NCBI GenBank assembly: GCA_008711295.1
Contig: VUYV01000080.1
Span: 1,105,861-1,169,860 of the forward strand
From: Anarhynchus alexandrinus
Taxonomy: Eukaryota > Chordata > Aves > Charadriiformes > Charadriidae
Direction of reading: 5' to 3'
Length of the DNA: 64,000 bases
Part shown: positions 1 to 11,749 of the stretch, piece by piece
How the letters are laid out: the number at the start of each line of letters is the position of its first letter
How positions within the stretch are numbered: the first letter of the stretch is position 1
Program-made: the position numbers and the translations under genes
Notes under the pieces: model-generated
Told to the model about the DNA's origin: nothing
Databases searched by the model: none
The model's input: the letters and a program-made list of their open reading frames with translations, nothing else

Positions 1-2436
1 GTGCAAGTCTCAGCTGAAGGAGGGTAAGAGGCATGTATTACACTTTTCTGCTAAGGCAAGTTTGTTCCCTTTCAATGCGTTCTCCAGGCTAGTTTTGAAA
101 TAGCTGAGCAATAAGGTATTTTCATCCTCACAGATTGTAGGGCTGCAGACTGATAGGATCTTCTTGCCCTGGCTTCACGTTGTAGTCTTTTTGTTCCAAG
201 CTGTCCTTACTCCAGTTTTACCTTATTTTCTTGAAACTGATGGCCTCTGGAAATGTACAGGTGGCTTCCCTGACCAACATACATTGGTGGCTCTTGGGCG
301 TGCTGAGGCTTATAATATGTAAGAGTTATGCTGGAGGCCGAGATGGTGCCAGGCTTGTATCTCCAGTGGAAAGGACAATTGTGTCTCAGGGCACTTTTTT
401 GCATCATGCGAAATATAAATTTCTTCAAAACTTCCAGCAATGGAAGAAAGAAAATTTTTCCAACTGAAAACACGAAAACTTTCCATTAAATGCCAGATTG
501 TGTGATACAAAGCACTGATGGCCCTCTGGCCACAGCTGCTTCTGTTTAGTCATAGTGTGAGCAAAGAGACACTCAAATAACACATTTGCACTGGAACAGC
601 CCTTGCCGTAACTTGCGTTACTGCAGCTGGACTCACATCAAAACCCAATGCACCGTGTGGAAAGCAATTACCCACTGCAAAATGGTGGAATGAAAAGCAT
701 TCTTCAATATCCCCTTTCTTAATGGCGCTGAACCAGATCCGGCAACTCAACAAAATACTTGAGACACTTTCTCCCCCCCTCCTCTCTTTCCTTCCCTCTT
801 TTCCTCTGTTTTTCGAGCTGCATTGCAAAGATCCATCAGGGATACTAAGCTGAGAGTAATTTTACCAGAGCTTTTATCGGCCCATCCAGGTTCTCGGCTG
901 GCCTGGCAAGACTTGTGTTGCTGCTTGTAAAACTGTGAGGATCCTGGTTAGGGGCCACATTGCACTAATTTACAGGATATAAACAGATATTGTGAGACCA
1001 ACCATGAGATATGGGGAGGATTCAGCTAAGCTTCTTGCACGGACTTTGGGGCCCAGCTGGTGGCCAGACGTAACCCGGCCGCATAGTTTTGAATCTGGGA
1101 AGGGATGAGCAGGGAAACTGTGGGAGCAAGGACTGCAGAACCCACGGCAGAAAAATTCACGATGTGCAGCCCATTAAAAGAGATGAGTAAATTAAATGTT
1201 AGAGGTCCCGTTTCGCAAAACAGGTGCTTGTTTTTCTCCAGCAAAATACACGCATGAGAAAAAAAATCACTGGGGACCAGTGGGCCTTGCGATGCAAAGG
1301 AGGGAGTTTGCTGAAACAGCTTTGCATTTTCAAGTGTGTCCAATGGTGTGCCTTATTTGGGAGATGCAGCCTGTCAAGTTCAAGTGAAATTAGATCATTG
1401 ATTTTCTGCTGCAGGAAGCAAAGCAAGATTTCCCGGCAGCCCGGAGAGTGGTTTTGTTTTGGTTGGGTTTTTTTATTATTATCATTCATGTTTTTCCTAG
1501 CTGTTAAAATTTATGTCAAAGTACAGTGCCATTTGTAACACAAATAATTTATAGTCTCTCTTTTTGTTGAACTGTTCCCTGTGTTTTGTTTCCCACAAAT
1601 CTGGGGGAAAGAACCCCACCTTTGGAATAAAACATCCTCATTCGGTAGTTTGGAGTCTTAGGCTCTTCTTTTGTCACCTTTAATACTTCCCTGTCACCTA
1701 CTAGTAGGCTAGAGAGCCAGTGCCCCATCAAAAACCTGCACCTCGTTCTAGATGATACATAACCTCAACTGAAAAGGTAGTCCCTGCCTCAAAGAGGTTG
1801 CTACCTACCCCCACAATAAAAAATACTATATGGATGGGCACCAACAAAGCAAAGAACACACAGCAATAGTTCTCCATGTGGAAAGATATTCAGGTCACCC
1901 AATTTCAGACACCACTCCTGGCTGTCCTTCACTGCTGTCATCTCAGCACCCACTAGGAAAGTACTCAGATTTCCCATCCCACGGTAATTGCTGGTTTGCC
2001 AAAGGTGTACCGTCTTGATGCAGTCTTCCCTCAAAGGGCAACATTTGTAGCACACCAACCCAATGGGTGCATCAGAGTACGTTCCACCCGTCGCACATGA
2101 TAACCTGGAGTGGTAATCTGGAGGGCGTGCAAATTATTCCTCACCAGCTGAGCTGTGGTGACTGCCTGGTGCATATGAGGTGGACCTGATTTTCCTGAGC
2201 CATCGTGGAGGCTGTGGCCGGTCGACATCAGGTGTATCTCCCTGCTGAGAAGTGACTATGTAACAGGTTAGGCAGGACCAGAGCCAGTGAAGATCTAACC
2301 AGTCCATGGAAGATGATAAAGGCCTTTTAAATGAGCAGAACATAAGGACTACATCTCTGCACCCGGAAGGTGGATACCCAGCAGTTTTGGGGGACAGAGC
2401 ACAGAGCAAAGTAGAGGAGCTGGGTCTCAAAATCTG
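1..2436. other. Unique non-coding sequence
   Basis: No exon, RNA gene or repeat family is recognisable here. Open frames on both strands are about 110 codons or shorter and resemble no protein I know. The one compositional feature is an uninterrupted pyrimidine run at 767-807, listed separately. Confidence 0.6.
767..807 (+). repeat. Homopyrimidine tract, 41 nt
   Basis: Every base from 767 to 807 is C or T, including a run of seven or more C near 772-779. Such tracts can act as splice-acceptor polypyrimidine tracts or form triplex DNA. No AG followed by a coding-like exon is seen just downstream, so it is probably low-complexity sequence. Confidence 0.8.
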
Positions 2437-2765
2437 CGTCTGAAAAGAACGCGGTGAGTGCACGAGGAGTCAGGGGAGGTTAAAAGGGGAGCGTGCCGGG
2501 AAAGCAGAAGGAGCTAGCGAGAAGAGCGGCGAACAAGCATGCTAATTGCAAGAGCAGCAAGGAAAATGTGACAGGGAAAGGAGTCGAGGGGAAGCTGGAG
2601 GGGCCCCGTCAGGCTGCTGCTGGGTCGGGTGCAAATGGTTTCAGCAGAGGCAGCTCGCAGCTGTAGGGAGCAGGTGCAAGGGCAGACGGACGCTGCCCTG
2701 AACCCGAGGAGAAGGCCGTAGGGCAGGAAGGAAACCGGTTTTCCCAAGTTCCGAACAACAGCACG
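2437..2765. promoter_or_regulatory. Small CpG-island-like segment
   Basis: By hand count, 2461-2760 contains 61 C, 116 G and 16 CpG. That gives about 59 percent GC and a CpG observed/expected ratio near 0.68, just inside the classical island thresholds (at least 200 bp, GC above 50 percent, ratio above 0.6). Most of the surrounding DNA is CpG-poor. Such segments often mark promoters or unmethylated enhancers. No convincing first exon is visible on either side, so a promoter role is only an inference. The strong G over C skew could also mean a purine-rich stretch that passes the test by composition. Confidence 0.35.
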
Positions 2766-5700
2766 CAAAAGAGGGAGAAGGAGGGAGAGTGGCTTTCAGA
2801 TGGAGGAGAAGCAGCTCTGTCACTCTCCACTTCAGGAGCGTGATGGGCAGATGAAAGATGAATTTACTTCAGCCAGTCCTGTCAGATGTTTCTGAGCTGT
2901 GGGACTTATCAGCTGTCAGACCAGAAAAGAATAAGCTAAACAAAAAGCTTTCACAACCCTCATTCCCAAATCTGTGCGTCATAGTGTGCCAGGAAAAATG
3001 ATTTCTGGCCTTTTCTTTTTCTTTTTTTTCCCCCTTTTCTCTGCTACTACTAAATGCTTTTCCCTTTCTCTCACTGGACAGCTGGAGGGAATCCAGACGG
3101 CTGCTGTTCTTGTGGCTGCACGCTGAACGCAATGGGGGGAGGCTTGCAAATGGCTTTCCAAGTAGCCAAACACAATGGTGGCGAGGGGCAGTCCATGTGT
3201 GGGGAGCAGAGGACTTTCTCTGGACTGAAATGGCAGGGCCAGTGGCAGTGTGTGCATTCAGGGCTTCCTGTCTCTTCGTTCTTTCATTATCCACCTCAAA
3301 ACCTTCCGCTCCTCTTCCCCTGCTCTGCCTCCTTTCAAGGTCCAGCGTGATCAGATGGGTGCCACCACACAAAGCCCCGGATGTCTCAGCACAGCGGTCT
3401 CACTGGTGGATTCAGTTGGTGGCTCATTCTAATTAATTCCTTTTGAGCTGGAGTCTGGAAGTAATTGCCAGTCCAGATACTCTTGACTAATTCAGATGAA
3501 TACTCAGGACTGGGCTGGAAGAGAAGGAGGTAAGAGGAGCTCTGCTGTGCCAGATCAACACACCACTGATGCCCCAATGTCAACAAGTAGATCCATAGGA
3601 CTCCTGAGGACTCTTCCATCTGAATTATCCGACAATCCAGTGTGGTATCTTCTCTCCAACAGAGACCTGGGACAGGTCGCTGGGGAATAAGACTCACATG
3701 GAGTGGTCCTTCCCTTGCATTGTTCATGTCTCAGCAGATAAAACTTATACAAGCACCTCCAAACCACAGGCTTCTCAGCTTTTCAATCATTCCCGACTCT
3801 TCTGATGGCATTTTAAGGTGTGTCTAGGTTATTTTTGAGGTTATCCCTCTTTTAGTGTCCAACAGGAGCAGGGTTGGAAGAGCAGGAAACAAGTTTACAG
3901 CTTGACCTAAAGGTGAGACTGGCTTGAAGTGAGAAACCAAACCTCACTTTCTTTATCCAACAGAAACAAAGGGCTCATGCTTCTTTCCAGGTTGTCATGG
4001 CTTCATGGGTTACTAAGCACCAGCTAAGCTATTGTATCGGTCTACATCAGCAGACTTAGCTGCAGCAAACACAAGGAAGTATGACAGGGCATAATATGTA
4101 AAAGAAGGGTCTAAGCTAAGTTGCGTTACTCTGTGCTTGCTTCAGGCCATCAGGAAACACTCAGGTGGTTCCTTTAGCACTGCTGCTGCCTGGTAATTTG
4201 CCGTGCTCTTTTATCATTTGATTATGACCATCACACTCACCCTATGGACTTGGTTGACATTTTTCCCTCCCTTGTTTTCCTCTGCACTTTGGCTGTGTCT
4301 TCGCATCCTGTCCCTGGTTTGTTTCTGTCAATTCTTTAAACAGCTGCTGGGTTCTGCTCCAGAGGTGGCTGCATTCCAGCAGTGGGGAATGTGACTCCTG
4401 ACATATGGGAGAGCTGGTGCCGTGCGTCAAGATCTGTGAAGCTGAGAGATGCGACACATCCAGGGTCAGCTTGTCAGCACTGTGCAGCCCCAGGAGAGGT
4501 CCCAGCTTGGACATCCATTTTATTATTTTCATGTGCTTCAGCTTGGTTTCTAGCAACAGTTCCTTGTGTTCATTTCCCGGCCCCTAACCAAGTAACCCCC
4601 TCTGAAAGTCTCAGCAGCTGCCATACACTGGACAGGTTTCACACATGAAATCCCATGCTGGAAATGACCCTCAGCCATCAACTGCAAGCAGCAGCAGGGA
4701 ACGGAGAGGCTGAGTGTGATCCTGGTGTCGAGTATCCAAGCAGCTGGGCTGCTCTTTGCTTTCCCCATGCTGTGTTAGGGAGGGTCATGCTGCATTTGCC
4801 ATGCTGGGTTGGGTCCCCATTTTCAAAATACTTTCTGGGCTCCTCAGGAATCTCCCTCTGGCTCCCTCACTCATTGGCAGGCTCTTCCCCACATCCCTCT
4901 CCTTTCTCTCCTGCTGTCAGCTGGTGCCAATGCCCTCCACAAAGAAGGGCACCTTGACCCACTCACTGCTGCTTCTTGTGTCCAGCAGGCTCCAGTGAGT
5001 CTGAAGCCTCCTCCGCTTTTTCCCAGGACAGAAACTGGACATTGGCTGTGCAAGAAGGCATCTGTGGGTCTGCTGTATTAATTTCTTTCTCTGCTGTTTC
5101 ACAGGCCATCTTCTGACTTCTCATGGACCAGCACAGTTCTGTGAGCCATCAGCTGGGAGAGTCAGCAGTAGAGAATATAGGCCATGACTCAGTTTCCCAC
5201 AGCCCAATTCTTTTCATGCCAGTACTAACCAGTATCAGTATCATGAGCTCCAAAGCTCCACGCCCTGCTCACAAGCTGTGGACATGGAGGAACATCCCAG
5301 TATAGTGGGGAGGCCAAAAGCATGACAAGTACAGCAGAGTTGAAGCCACTGTACCTAGCAGGAGCTTTTCTTCTCCCCACTGACAGCAGAAGAACATGAG
5401 TCCACGGAGCTCCACCCTTTCCAGCGGAGAAGCATCTGTGACAGCCCCTTTCCTTTAGCCGGTATACTGCCTCTGCTTCCACTTCCCTCCAGAAGAGCTC
5501 TTTTCAACAGCTGCCTCCAAGGACCCTCTGCTTCGTCCGTTCTCCAAGTCATTCACCCCAGCCTCACCCATAAAACTCATCAGTTAAGCCTCAGAGAGCC
5601 TCATCTGCCTCTTTCCAGGAGCTGCATGGCTATTTCCATGCATAAATATCCTCACTCCACTGAAAGACCAGCCTATAATCAGGACACTTAGGGCACACTT

Positions 5701-6960
5701 TGTGGCAGACTGTCATGAAAGCTGTTGCTGGCCTCAGCTCAGCTTAACGGGAGAGGAGCAAGAGGATCTTCAGCTCGGCACACAGAAGAGGTCCCACTGC
5801 TGTTCCCTAGGCCCAGGAGCAGACTTTGCTCAGATGGTCCCAATGCCAGGACACATAGCAGAGAAACAAGCCTCTACAGTAGGGTCAAACAAGGGTCTCA
5901 GATCTGGGCACCTGGAGCATGCTCTAAATTGCCAGAATCCCAACAAGGATCATCTTGCTGGCCAAGAAGGAACGCCATCATCTGGGTGGCAACCCACAGA
6001 AATGATGTGGGGTGGGGTAGCAGCTATCCAGAATGGAAAAATATAGCTTTTCTTTCTTTCCACGAGAGCAAGATTTCTCACTATGTTCCCTATGCTTCAC
6101 TTCTGTCCTTTGGCTGGAATAGGGCAGAAAAGGACAGTCTGTGTGTACTTTAGCTTGTAACAATGGGGACATTTCTTTGGGGATGGAAAGAAATTCACAT
6201 CAAGTTAAAATGCAGAGACTGCCCAAAGTACAGCTATAAGGCAGAGCTACAAACAGGTTCCCGGCCTCCAGGAACAAGGAAGAGGGCAAAAAAAGCAGGC
6301 ACAGAACCAGGAGTCTCACACGGGCACTCTGCACTTAGCTATCTGCCACCTACAGGTACCACTAAAACCCAGTCCACCTAACTTTCACAGCAGGAAGAGG
6401 AAACTCGTGCCTAGCCAGAACCATTCCTTGGGAAATTTCCACAAGCCTCTCATCCAGTGAACCAGCGCAACCTCTTCCTTCTCATTATTCACTCAGGTAA
6501 TACCTCTACAAACTCTGCTCCTTGCTTACTTCACTCCCCTCTGTTCGTTCCCCTGCAAGATGGGTGGCAAAGCCCTAAGCTCCAAAGATAATGCTGTGCC
6601 AAGGCAGTTAGACATGGCTATGTCTGAACACAGAACACTTCCCTCTGATTCTCAGCGCTATTGTCTGAATATGTCACGGCTTGCATGGAGATAGAACTTC
6701 TCAACCCCTTTATGAAATAGGACAGGGATGTTGCTCACCCAGGGAAGCTAAGGCACTATAGTACCTATCCAAGCTGCCTCCAACAGCACCTAAGATAGAC
6801 TTAAAAGCCTACTGTGATGTCAAAGTTCAAGAAAGCAAATGAGATTTTCTGCCATCAAGGGTTTTGGGGAACTTGAGTCATGTCTGGGATCACTGGAAGG
6901 GCTGAGGGTTGCATTCAAGACCGTCATACCTTGCCCTGCTGCTTCAAACATAGTAGAGCT
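2766..6960. other. Unique non-coding sequence
   Basis: No gene or repeat family is recognised. The longest open frame is about 167 codons on the minus strand (2869-3372). It is rich in Ser, Lys and Arg, partly from a pyrimidine tract near 3009-3046, and looks like a composition artefact. The frame at 5725-6153 on the plus strand begins with TTG rather than ATG and resembles nothing known. Confidence 0.55.
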
Positions 6961-7350
6961 GGAAGGTTATTACCATTTCCTGAACATTGTTATATTCCAG
7001 TCCACAAGGAGAGGCACAACTTCAAGATGGCCACCAAGCCAAACAGAAGCACCTCTGGTACAAACAGAGATGGAAAAGAAACACAAAATCAGTCAGAATT
7101 ATTTGGAAGCTCTTCTGGACTAAAAGGCTGGGTGGAGGATTTTGCACATGCCAAAAAAAAAACCCAAAGAAAGTGACTAGTGGCACCTGTGGCTTATCTT
7201 AAAATTGTCTTTATACTACTGGAGCTTTTGCAGATAAAACATAACTCAGTATCACAAACTAGCAACAGAGATGTTGGCGATACAAACACGATAGCATTAT
7301 ACCTACAGCGAGAACAAGAGGCTGAAACTACTAAAGGAAAAGTGTAAATT
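6961..7350 (+). other. Two adjacent coding-like short frames, status unclear
   Basis: The plus strand holds an ATG-initiated frame (6880-7176) whose second half is hydrophilic and ends in a Lys/Arg-rich tail. Next, a pyrimidine-rich stretch ending in a TTTTGCAG acceptor-like motif at 7226-7233 precedes a 37-codon frame (7234-7347) that ends in TAA. The second frame reads as a soluble, Glu/Gln/Thr-rich tail. This arrangement resembles a terminal exon, but I recognise neither peptide. A-rich DNA readily gives such hydrophilic frames by chance. No function is proposed. Confidence 0.15.
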
Positions 7351-8790
7351 GAATCTATCAGCACCAGGCACAAGCTGCTGATCTGTGTTCCCTGCAGCAA
7401 CGATGAAACGTCACTGCTGGGGTCACTGCTAACCCTTGATGTGCAAACCCTTGCCAGACATAAAGGTGGTGCTGTAGAACGATGCACCTGTAGTGGTGTC
7501 GGTGCCATACGGTTTTTTCTCACCCATGAAGGAACGTGCCATTTTACACCAAAGGATCAGAAGATTAACTGCACACAGTTATTGCAAAGTCTATGAGAAA
7601 ACAACAAACTATAGCACAATGCTATTCTTGTAGTGGAGCCAAATGACAGCAACTTCTTTGCTTGCCAATGCATTCAATCCTACATCTACAGGACTGCTTT
7701 CCTGGGCCAGAAAGTTCAAGCATGATATCAGACAACCAGAGATGTCGGCATTTTTTTTTCTTGTACTAAGCCAATACAAGAATTTATTGCAGCTTATGCA
7801 TTGTTTTTCCTGGCTTGACTTTACATTGGCTTATCAAATTGTGAACATCACCACCTGCCAGGATGGAGGAGATGTTTTCACAGACAGATCATCTAATTTA
7901 TGTCATTATTTCCTAGGTTCGTGGATTTTAGGACCGGTTCAATAAACTATTCCAGTTTCATGAGTAGTACAGACTAGAATCAAGAAGGATGTAAAATTTC
8001 AGTATCATCACAAGTAGGGCAAGAGCACATCTCTACAACTGCAAGAGGGTATTACAGAGGTCTAAACAGAGAAGATGAATAGGAAATGATTGTAGCTTGG
8101 CCTTCATAACACAAGGCTGAAAGGAGACAGGCTCATAAGAAAGAAAACAAAGCACTTCACATAATGCGTCATTAAACAGTTCAAGTCTGACACCAGACGT
8201 TGAGGAAGCAGAAAGCTTGCATGGACTTAAAACCTGAATGGACAGATTAATGGAAAAACAATCCATCAAGGGCTCCTAATCACAGATGCAGCACCTCTGA
8301 GCCACCAGATGCTGGGATAGTTACCTGTGAAGCATCATCCTTCCCCAGGCATCCACTGTTGGCCTCTGTCAGAGAGAGGGTTTGGGGCAGCTGGACGTTT
8401 GGTTTGATGTGGCTCGGTTTCTCTCATACAGAAACTGCTGAGAGGCCATACTGAATTTTCAGGATTATCCTGAGCCTGAGAACAGGCTTTTCATCTGTGC
8501 CTGTAGGCAGTGGATCTGTCAGCACGGTCCAAGGTCGTACTTCACTGAATCTGGGGCTGCATATGCTCCAGCAGGCTTGATCCCTGCTTCCCCGCGAAGC
8601 GGCTGAACAGACATGAAGTGGGTTGATATGGGAGCTCCTCATTCTCCCGATTGTTCCCAAAAAAACACATTTCAGAGCAGTGTAGACACATCCCTGGGGA
8701 CTTGTGCTCCTCTGTTTGAAGTACAAACTCTTGACATCAGTTGTCTTCTAGCCTTGGAAAAATACTTAAGGTACTTAAGTGTGAAACCAA
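7351..8790. other. Unique non-coding sequence
   Basis: Nothing recognisable is seen. Open frames are 100 codons or fewer and resemble no known family. Confidence 0.55.
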
Positions 8791-8791
8791 G

Positions 8792-9001
8792 CGAGTCTCC
8801 CCCTTCGTCCCTGCCAGGAAGCGCTCCAGAGAGGTGGAATTTGTTTTTCCGATTAGACTTCACGCAGCACGACCTTTGCCATCTCCAAGCCAGGTCGGGC
8901 TGATTAATGGGCTGTCGTCCCGGTACAATGAGGTCCAGAGGGGTGTGGGGTTGCTAGGACGTTCTCCTAACAGCTTCTGCTGGAGAATCACTTTTGGATC
9001 G
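8792..9001. promoter_or_regulatory. CpG-retaining block, candidate regulatory element
   Basis: Eleven CpG dinucleotides occur in about 210 bp of roughly 50 percent GC DNA, a density well above the neighbouring sequence. The block contains a GATTAATGGG motif near 8901-8910. Just downstream, a run of homeodomain-like AT motifs follows (TTTAATTT near 9035, ATAATTAC near 9060). A plus-strand frame stays open across it (8741-9259, about 172 codons) but starts with TTG and has no internal ATG, so independent translation is unlikely. CpG retention suggests an unmethylated or constrained element. This is inference; conservation was not tested. Confidence 0.25.
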
Positions 9002-9401
9002 CTCTGCACCATTAAGCAAAGAACCTGGGGGTCTTTAATTTATCAGGTGGGAAGTGAGGATAATTACTTTTCAAGCAGCCAATATTCACGACGTGCACTC
9101 ACAGCGGAAGCAAAGCAGGGAAGTTGGGGGATTCAGACACTGTTTACATTCCGGTGTAACTGGATCTTGGAGCTATACACCAAGCTTGGGAAGGGAGTGT
9201 CGGACCAGGATGGAGAGGAGGACAGGCTGTTATATAGAGTGACTGACAGATTAATCTAATAGTCTGGACTCTGAGGCTCCACAGGTGTTCAGACCAGTGG
9301 TCGGGCCAGCCAAATTTGCAGACAATAAATCCAAAACCTGCATGGGGCCATCGTGACTAATTTTGCTAGGGGCAACGTCAGGTGTGTGATAGGGTACGGG
9401 T

Positions 9402-9413
9402 CCCCCCCCCCCC
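9402..9413 (+). repeat. C12 homopolymer
   Basis: Twelve consecutive C are present after a GGGTACGGGT sequence. Homopolymers like this are prone to length error in sequencing and to slippage in replication. Confidence 0.95.
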
Positions 9414-10435
9414 GCAAGGACCAAAAGGATCAAGTGAATATTGAGAGTGTTTTGAAAAATTAATTTCTTTCCCCTTTCCTACCTCTCTCTGGTTTTGAAT
9501 TTATTGTCAGGATCTTCAGTCATAAACAGAAAGAGAATTAAAGCCCAAAAGGGAACGACACTTTCTTTTCTCCTGAGCAGAGGGCTGGAGTTGTTTCCTG
9601 TCACAACAGGACTGTAGTTACTGTTTATTTAACTTTCAGAGGAGGGGTTGAAAGCATCAATGTCAGATGACGGTCTCACCTAAGAGAAGCCTGGTTTATA
9701 TTTGAGCCTGGGATCCAGGACCCATCTGTGCTCTTTTCCAAGGGCGGAGCAGTGGTTTAACCAGCGACTCGTCTCTGGAACTGGGATGGGTCAACTGTAC
9801 CTAGCCTGGGAAATTGTGTGGGACAAGCATGGAGAGTGAGGGATGATGAATTCCTCCCACCTAACCAAGGCTGTCTGAGAGGCAGGACCAGCGAGGCTTG
9901 TTGTCATGCTAAAGAAGATAACAGTTGGGAAGGAAGCAGCTGAAAAAGAAAAAATCTAAATGTGCTTCTAAATGCCTAGGAAAAAAACGCTTGGGAGCTG
10001 ACATCTTTTGCAAGTAGGCAGATCTCTGTAGGAGGCACAAGAGGGATGGGGCAAATACAAATCCTTTATCTGAGAGAAAGAGTGACTGAAATCTTGCTGT
10101 GAGTGATGCTGGTGAGCCTAGCATACAGCCTTTCCTCCCATCCAGTGCAACCAGATGATGGAGAAGACTCAGTATTCTGAGACCTGGAGCCTCTCTGTGT
10201 GCCATCCCTCCCTTGGATGTGGAAGGCTATCACTGAGCAAGAGCCCTTTCCCCTGCTCCAGGGCATCCCACAGAAGCCATGTAAATGTCATACCTCTTCC
10301 AGCCTTTAGGTGAAACCAACTCATCAATGATATCTTAATAATATTTAACAGATGCACGCACATCCCCTGAGCTCAATAAATACATTCTGGGCTCGTCTCC
10401 TATCCCTCTTAAAAACACCAGTTAAAAGAACAGAA

Positions 10436-10445
10436 GGGGGGGGGG
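10436..10445 (+). repeat. G10 homopolymer
   Basis: Ten consecutive G follow CAGAA. There is no further run of three or more G close by, so a canonical quadruplex is not obvious. Confidence 0.95.
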
Positions 10446-10636
10446 AAATAACCCTAGATGCAGAGTAGTGCCCTGCGGGATGAGGCTTGGGTCTCAGAGC
10501 CTTCCTCACGCTGAAACCCCCCACGAGTGAAATATGTCTCACTTGAGGCAGGAGGAAGAGAGATGGTGATCTATCAGCTGCTAAAAAGCATCAGCACCAA
10601 GCAAGGAAGGGGAGGAGCAGGCCCTGGGGGGACAGG

Positions 10637-10723
10637 CGGGGATCATTCAGCAGCACAGACAGCGGCGCTAGCGGCAAAGGCGTTTACGGAGGCCATCAAT
10701 CCTCCTGTTTCTAGGTTTGGGCG
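10637..10723. promoter_or_regulatory. Compact CpG cluster
   Basis: Seven CpG occur within about 87 bp, centred on an AGCGGCGCTAGCGG motif near 10661. The flanks are CpG-poor. The block is too short to meet island criteria. It could be part of a conserved regulatory element or a chance cluster. Confidence 0.2.
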
Positions 10724-11233
10724 GCCCATCAGCTGGGATCAGGCAAGAGTTTCCTCCCCTGCATCATGCAGCACCGGTGCCAAGGACCTGAATTATGATG
10801 CTGAGTAGTGTAGGGGAAAAGGGCTCTGTCTTTTGAAATATCCAGTGTTGGCTCGCTATCAAAAACAGTATAACAGGCTGCATGGAGCACTGGTCTGGGA
10901 TCTCCAAGTCTTGAAGCAGCAGGGTGGCTGCAGGTGGCTGCAAGACAGTTGTATCCAAACAAATTGCATTTGTGTTTCCAACACCCTGGGAGGAAAGGCA
11001 GGGGATGGTATCATTGCTCCTTTCTCTAGAGTAGCAGGAGAGGTCCTCAGGGATCACAGAAGGCCCCTAAATGCCAAGGAAGACCCCTAATGGCTAGCCT
11101 TTCCCCCCTTCCCCTTTCCCCAGGGTGGTGGAAGGAGTTCCTGAGCCATCACAAAGACTGGGCTGCAGGTGCCCCTTTCATTCGTCCTGCTTCCCCCGTC
11201 TTTCATGACTGCCCCATGCCGCAAGCGTTGTAC

Positions 11234-11360
11234 TATATGTGAGATCTTTAGGAAGAGGATCATGGTTTCGCTCTGTGCTCATACAACACCTAGCAAGTAA
11301 AGCCGTCCCCTATGCAGACCTCAGAGGCACTGGCTCAACAATACTAGAAATAATAAAATA
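11234..11360 (+). mobile_element. Ancient CR1/L3-like or SINE 3' end, degraded
   Basis: The sequence follows, in order, the pattern of a widespread amniote repeat 3' end as I remember it. It has a TGTGAGaTCTTTaGG segment, then an 'acaacacctagca' segment corresponding to 'acagcgcctagcac', then a CTCAGAGGCACT segment corresponding to 'ctctaggcgcta'. It closes with an AATAATAAAATA tail like the AAT-rich end of that family. Several mismatches per segment indicate great age. The exact family (CR1, L3 or a SINE sharing this tail) needs a RepeatMasker search. Confidence 0.5.
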
Positions 11361-11680
11361 CCACAAGCACAGCAAAGTTTCAGTAAAGAAGTCTAACCAC
11401 ACGTGAGCAGGGGGAATTCAGCTTTCTGGTGGAAATAAAAGGGTAAAGCAAAGCTCTTAAGGCTAATGAAATTTTCCTGGCTGTCATCAGGGCTGAAAAA
11501 AAAAAAATGGGCTTTTCCTGTTGATTTTGCTATTTCCTCAAACCAGTAATTATTTCCTTCACTTGCTTTAAGCTCTCACACCTTATCTTAGTAATCTCAG
11601 AGGCTACAAGGATCCCACTCCATGTATTTATCAGAGATATTTGGACAAGCGCCACAGACACGAGAAACTTCTCTGTAATT

Positions 11681-11746
11681 TTATGTGGGCAAACTCATAT
11701 GGACAAATTGTCAGGTCCTTCGGGAATTTATATGGGCAAAAAGTCA
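11681..11746 (+). repeat. Three imperfect copies of an ATATGGGCAAA-type motif
   Basis: Related units occur at 11681-11696, 11697-11713 and 11730-11746, fitting a loose consensus of ATATGGRCAAANNGTCA. The first two are head to tail and the third lies 33 bp after the second. The spacing argues for a decayed short tandem duplication or a clustered protein-binding site. Confidence 0.5.
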
Positions 11747-11749
11747 ATT

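Larger units (their letters stand above)
9414..11233. other. Unique sequence with a local CpG cluster
   Basis: No exon or repeat family is recognised. The stretch includes a G10 run (10436-10445) and a compact CpG cluster (10637-10723), both listed separately. Confidence 0.55.

Noticed and set aside
2869..3372. A 167-codon minus-strand open frame as a gene
   Set aside because: Its Lys/Glu-rich part is read from a simple pyrimidine tract and the rest has no known domain.
6349..6362. A CTCF-like CTGCCACCTACAGG, with another weak one near 52838
   Set aside because: Each has several mismatches to the core motif and such partial matches are frequent by chance.
8741..9259. A 172-codon plus-strand open frame as a gene
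   Set aside because: It starts at TTG, has no internal ATG and no recognisable motif; kept only as a CpG-rich block.
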